From an uncultured Lachnospiraceae bacterium (lineage in GTDB: Bacteria; Bacillota; Clostridia; Lachnospirales; Lachnospiraceae): 64,000 nt of DNA. Positions 63,299 to 64,000 of this stretch are shown in pieces. Below the pieces are notes generated by a model that was not told the origin of the DNA, ran no database searches, and saw nothing but the letters and a program-made list of their open reading frames with translations. A program made the translations under genes and the position numbers. The DNA is taken from NCBI GenBank assembly GCA_947625015.1, contig CANQMR010000015.1:1-64000 (forward strand), written 5' to 3'. Every line of letters begins with the position of its first letter. Position 1 is the stretch's first letter.

Positions 63299-64000
63299 TT
63301 GAAGAAATCTATTTATGCGGTACGAATTGGAAGAACGACAGGAATTTTTGATGAATGGAAGAAATGTGAGGAGCAGACAAAAGGGTATCATCATGCAACC
63401 TATATCAGCTTCAAATATTGGACTGAGCTTGAGGAGGAGCCGCAAGATGTAGTCGGCAGCTTGCGGTATGCCATAAAAGAAGCGGAAGAATACCTGGGAA
63501 AAGGAAATTTGGTGTATCAGGGGGAGAGTACAGACGATTATTTGAAGGTTACGACTTGGCGGGAAGATGGCTTTTTGCCTTTCGTTAATGAATCCGTTTC
63601 GGAAAAGGCAGAGTCAGTTTACAAGCTGGAAGAAGAGGAAGAAGAGGAGGAAGAAGAGGAGGAAGAAGAGGAGGAAGAAGAGGAGGAGGAAGAAGATAAT
63701 GAATATGAAAAGTTTATCTCTGAAGATATAAAGCCCGTTGCACCAGCAGGATATTGGAAATGGGCAAAAGATATGGATGAATATAGGAGGATTATCAAAA
63801 ATTCATTCGAACAAACTGAAAAAAAGATTGCCGCTAAAAAACTGAGGGAACAGTTGTATCGCTGTGAACGGGATGTTAATCTAGTCAAATTAACGGCTAT
63901 TTACCGGGACCAAAAGGCAGACAATGTTTTAGGATATAAGACAGATGCCGTTAACGGATTTGTAAACTTGATGCTGATGGAATACCCGGAGCCGGAATTA
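63299..64000 (+). CDS. Viroplasmin/RNase H1 hybrid-binding-domain protein (partial, runs off window)
   Basis: A frame open from TTG 63299 to the end of the window (234 codons, no stop), with AGGAGG 8 bases upstream. Residues 4-50 (YAVRIGRTTGIFDEWKKC, GYHHATYISFKYWTEL) match the caulimovirus viroplasmin/RNase H1 N-terminal hybrid-binding domain. A run of 22 glutamates at residues 111-132 (63629-63694) follows, then a segment with WKWAKDMDEYRRIIKN and a charged helix. No RNase H catalytic domain is seen so far. It may partner the RNase H-domain protein just upstream. Truncated by the window edge. Confidence 0.82.
   Translation, partial: MKKSIYAVRIGRTTGIFDEWKKCEEQTKGYHHATYISFKYWTELEEEPQDVVGSLRYAIKEAEEYLGKGNLVYQGESTDDYLKVTTWREDGFLPFVNESVSEKAESVYKLEEEEEEEEEEEEEEEEEEEEEEDNEYEKFISEDIKPVAPAGYWKWAKDMDEYRRIIKNSFEQTEKKIAAKKLREQLYRCERDVNLVKLTAIYRDQKADNVLGYKTDAVNGFVNLMLMEYPEPEL

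Noticed and set aside
63619-63888. Minus-strand frame with a polyserine run
   Set aside because: Reverse reading of the GAA/GAG tract in the hybrid-binding-domain gene.

Overview
This 64 kb window looks like chromosome from an anaerobic gut-type Firmicute of the class Clostridia, most likely the family Lachnospiraceae. This rests on the protein families (type III glutamine synthetase, CBS-containing Mn pyrophosphatase, AddAB, AgrA/AgrC-like LytTR regulation, ECF transporter S component, DUF58/MoxR cluster), strong AGGAGG-type ribosome binding sites, frequent TTG starts and moderate GC. The species assignment is an inference. No rRNA, tRNA or CRISPR array was seen.

Layout. 0.3-1.6 kb: an AAA/DUF4143 ATPase. 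1.65-15.2 kb: one long forward operon encoding an ABC exporter, two large membrane proteins, a MoxR ATPase, a DUF58 protein, a NudC-type Nudix hydrolase and a 1477-residue membrane protein with three von Willebrand A domains. It is preceded by a leader with two hairpins. 15.2-17.5 kb: a Cys-cluster protein, then AT-rich, partly decayed DNA with one secreted protein. 17.5-29.9 kb: mixed metabolic genes (2-hydroxyacid dehydrogenase, DUF305, pyrophosphatase, sucrose hydrolase plus fructokinase, a lipoprotein, a PdaB-like deacetylase, pyridoxamine kinase, an ECF S component and a class V aminotransferase). 30.1-32.3 kb: glutamine synthetase III behind a terminator-like leader. 32.4-36.5 kb: an XRE regulator diverging from three tandem secreted paralogues with almost identical N-terminal halves and very divergent AT-rich C-terminal halves. 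36.8-45.3 kb: an AlkD-like protein, an unusual PEP/pyruvate-binding protein, a two-gene minus-strand operon (metallophosphoesterase and a ParB-like/BMP fusion), and TopB. 45.4-49.6 kb: a LytTR two-component system with a lipoprotein, an LbH protein and a small membrane protein. 49.8-57.0 kb: addB-addA. 57.1-61.0 kb: a two-component system, a leader ORF, an MFS transporter and a flavoprotein. 61.2-64.0 kb: a likely mobile segment with a serine recombinase, an RNase H-domain protein and a separate viroplasmin/hybrid-binding-domain protein that runs off the window.

Most notable: (1) a dispersed element of about 191 nt, found twice (27784-27975 and 42883-43073), whose outer stem changes in sequence but keeps its pairing. 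Both copies lie in the same orientation about 40 nt upstream of a minus-strand gene. (2) The constant/variable secreted-protein array with its adjacent XRE regulator and repeated operator-like sites. (3) A leader peptide with three alternative stems ahead of the MFS transporter. (4) The recombinase-linked pair in which the RNase H domain and the hybrid-binding domain are on separate proteins. All functional statements come from reading the sequence and recalling families; no searches were run.
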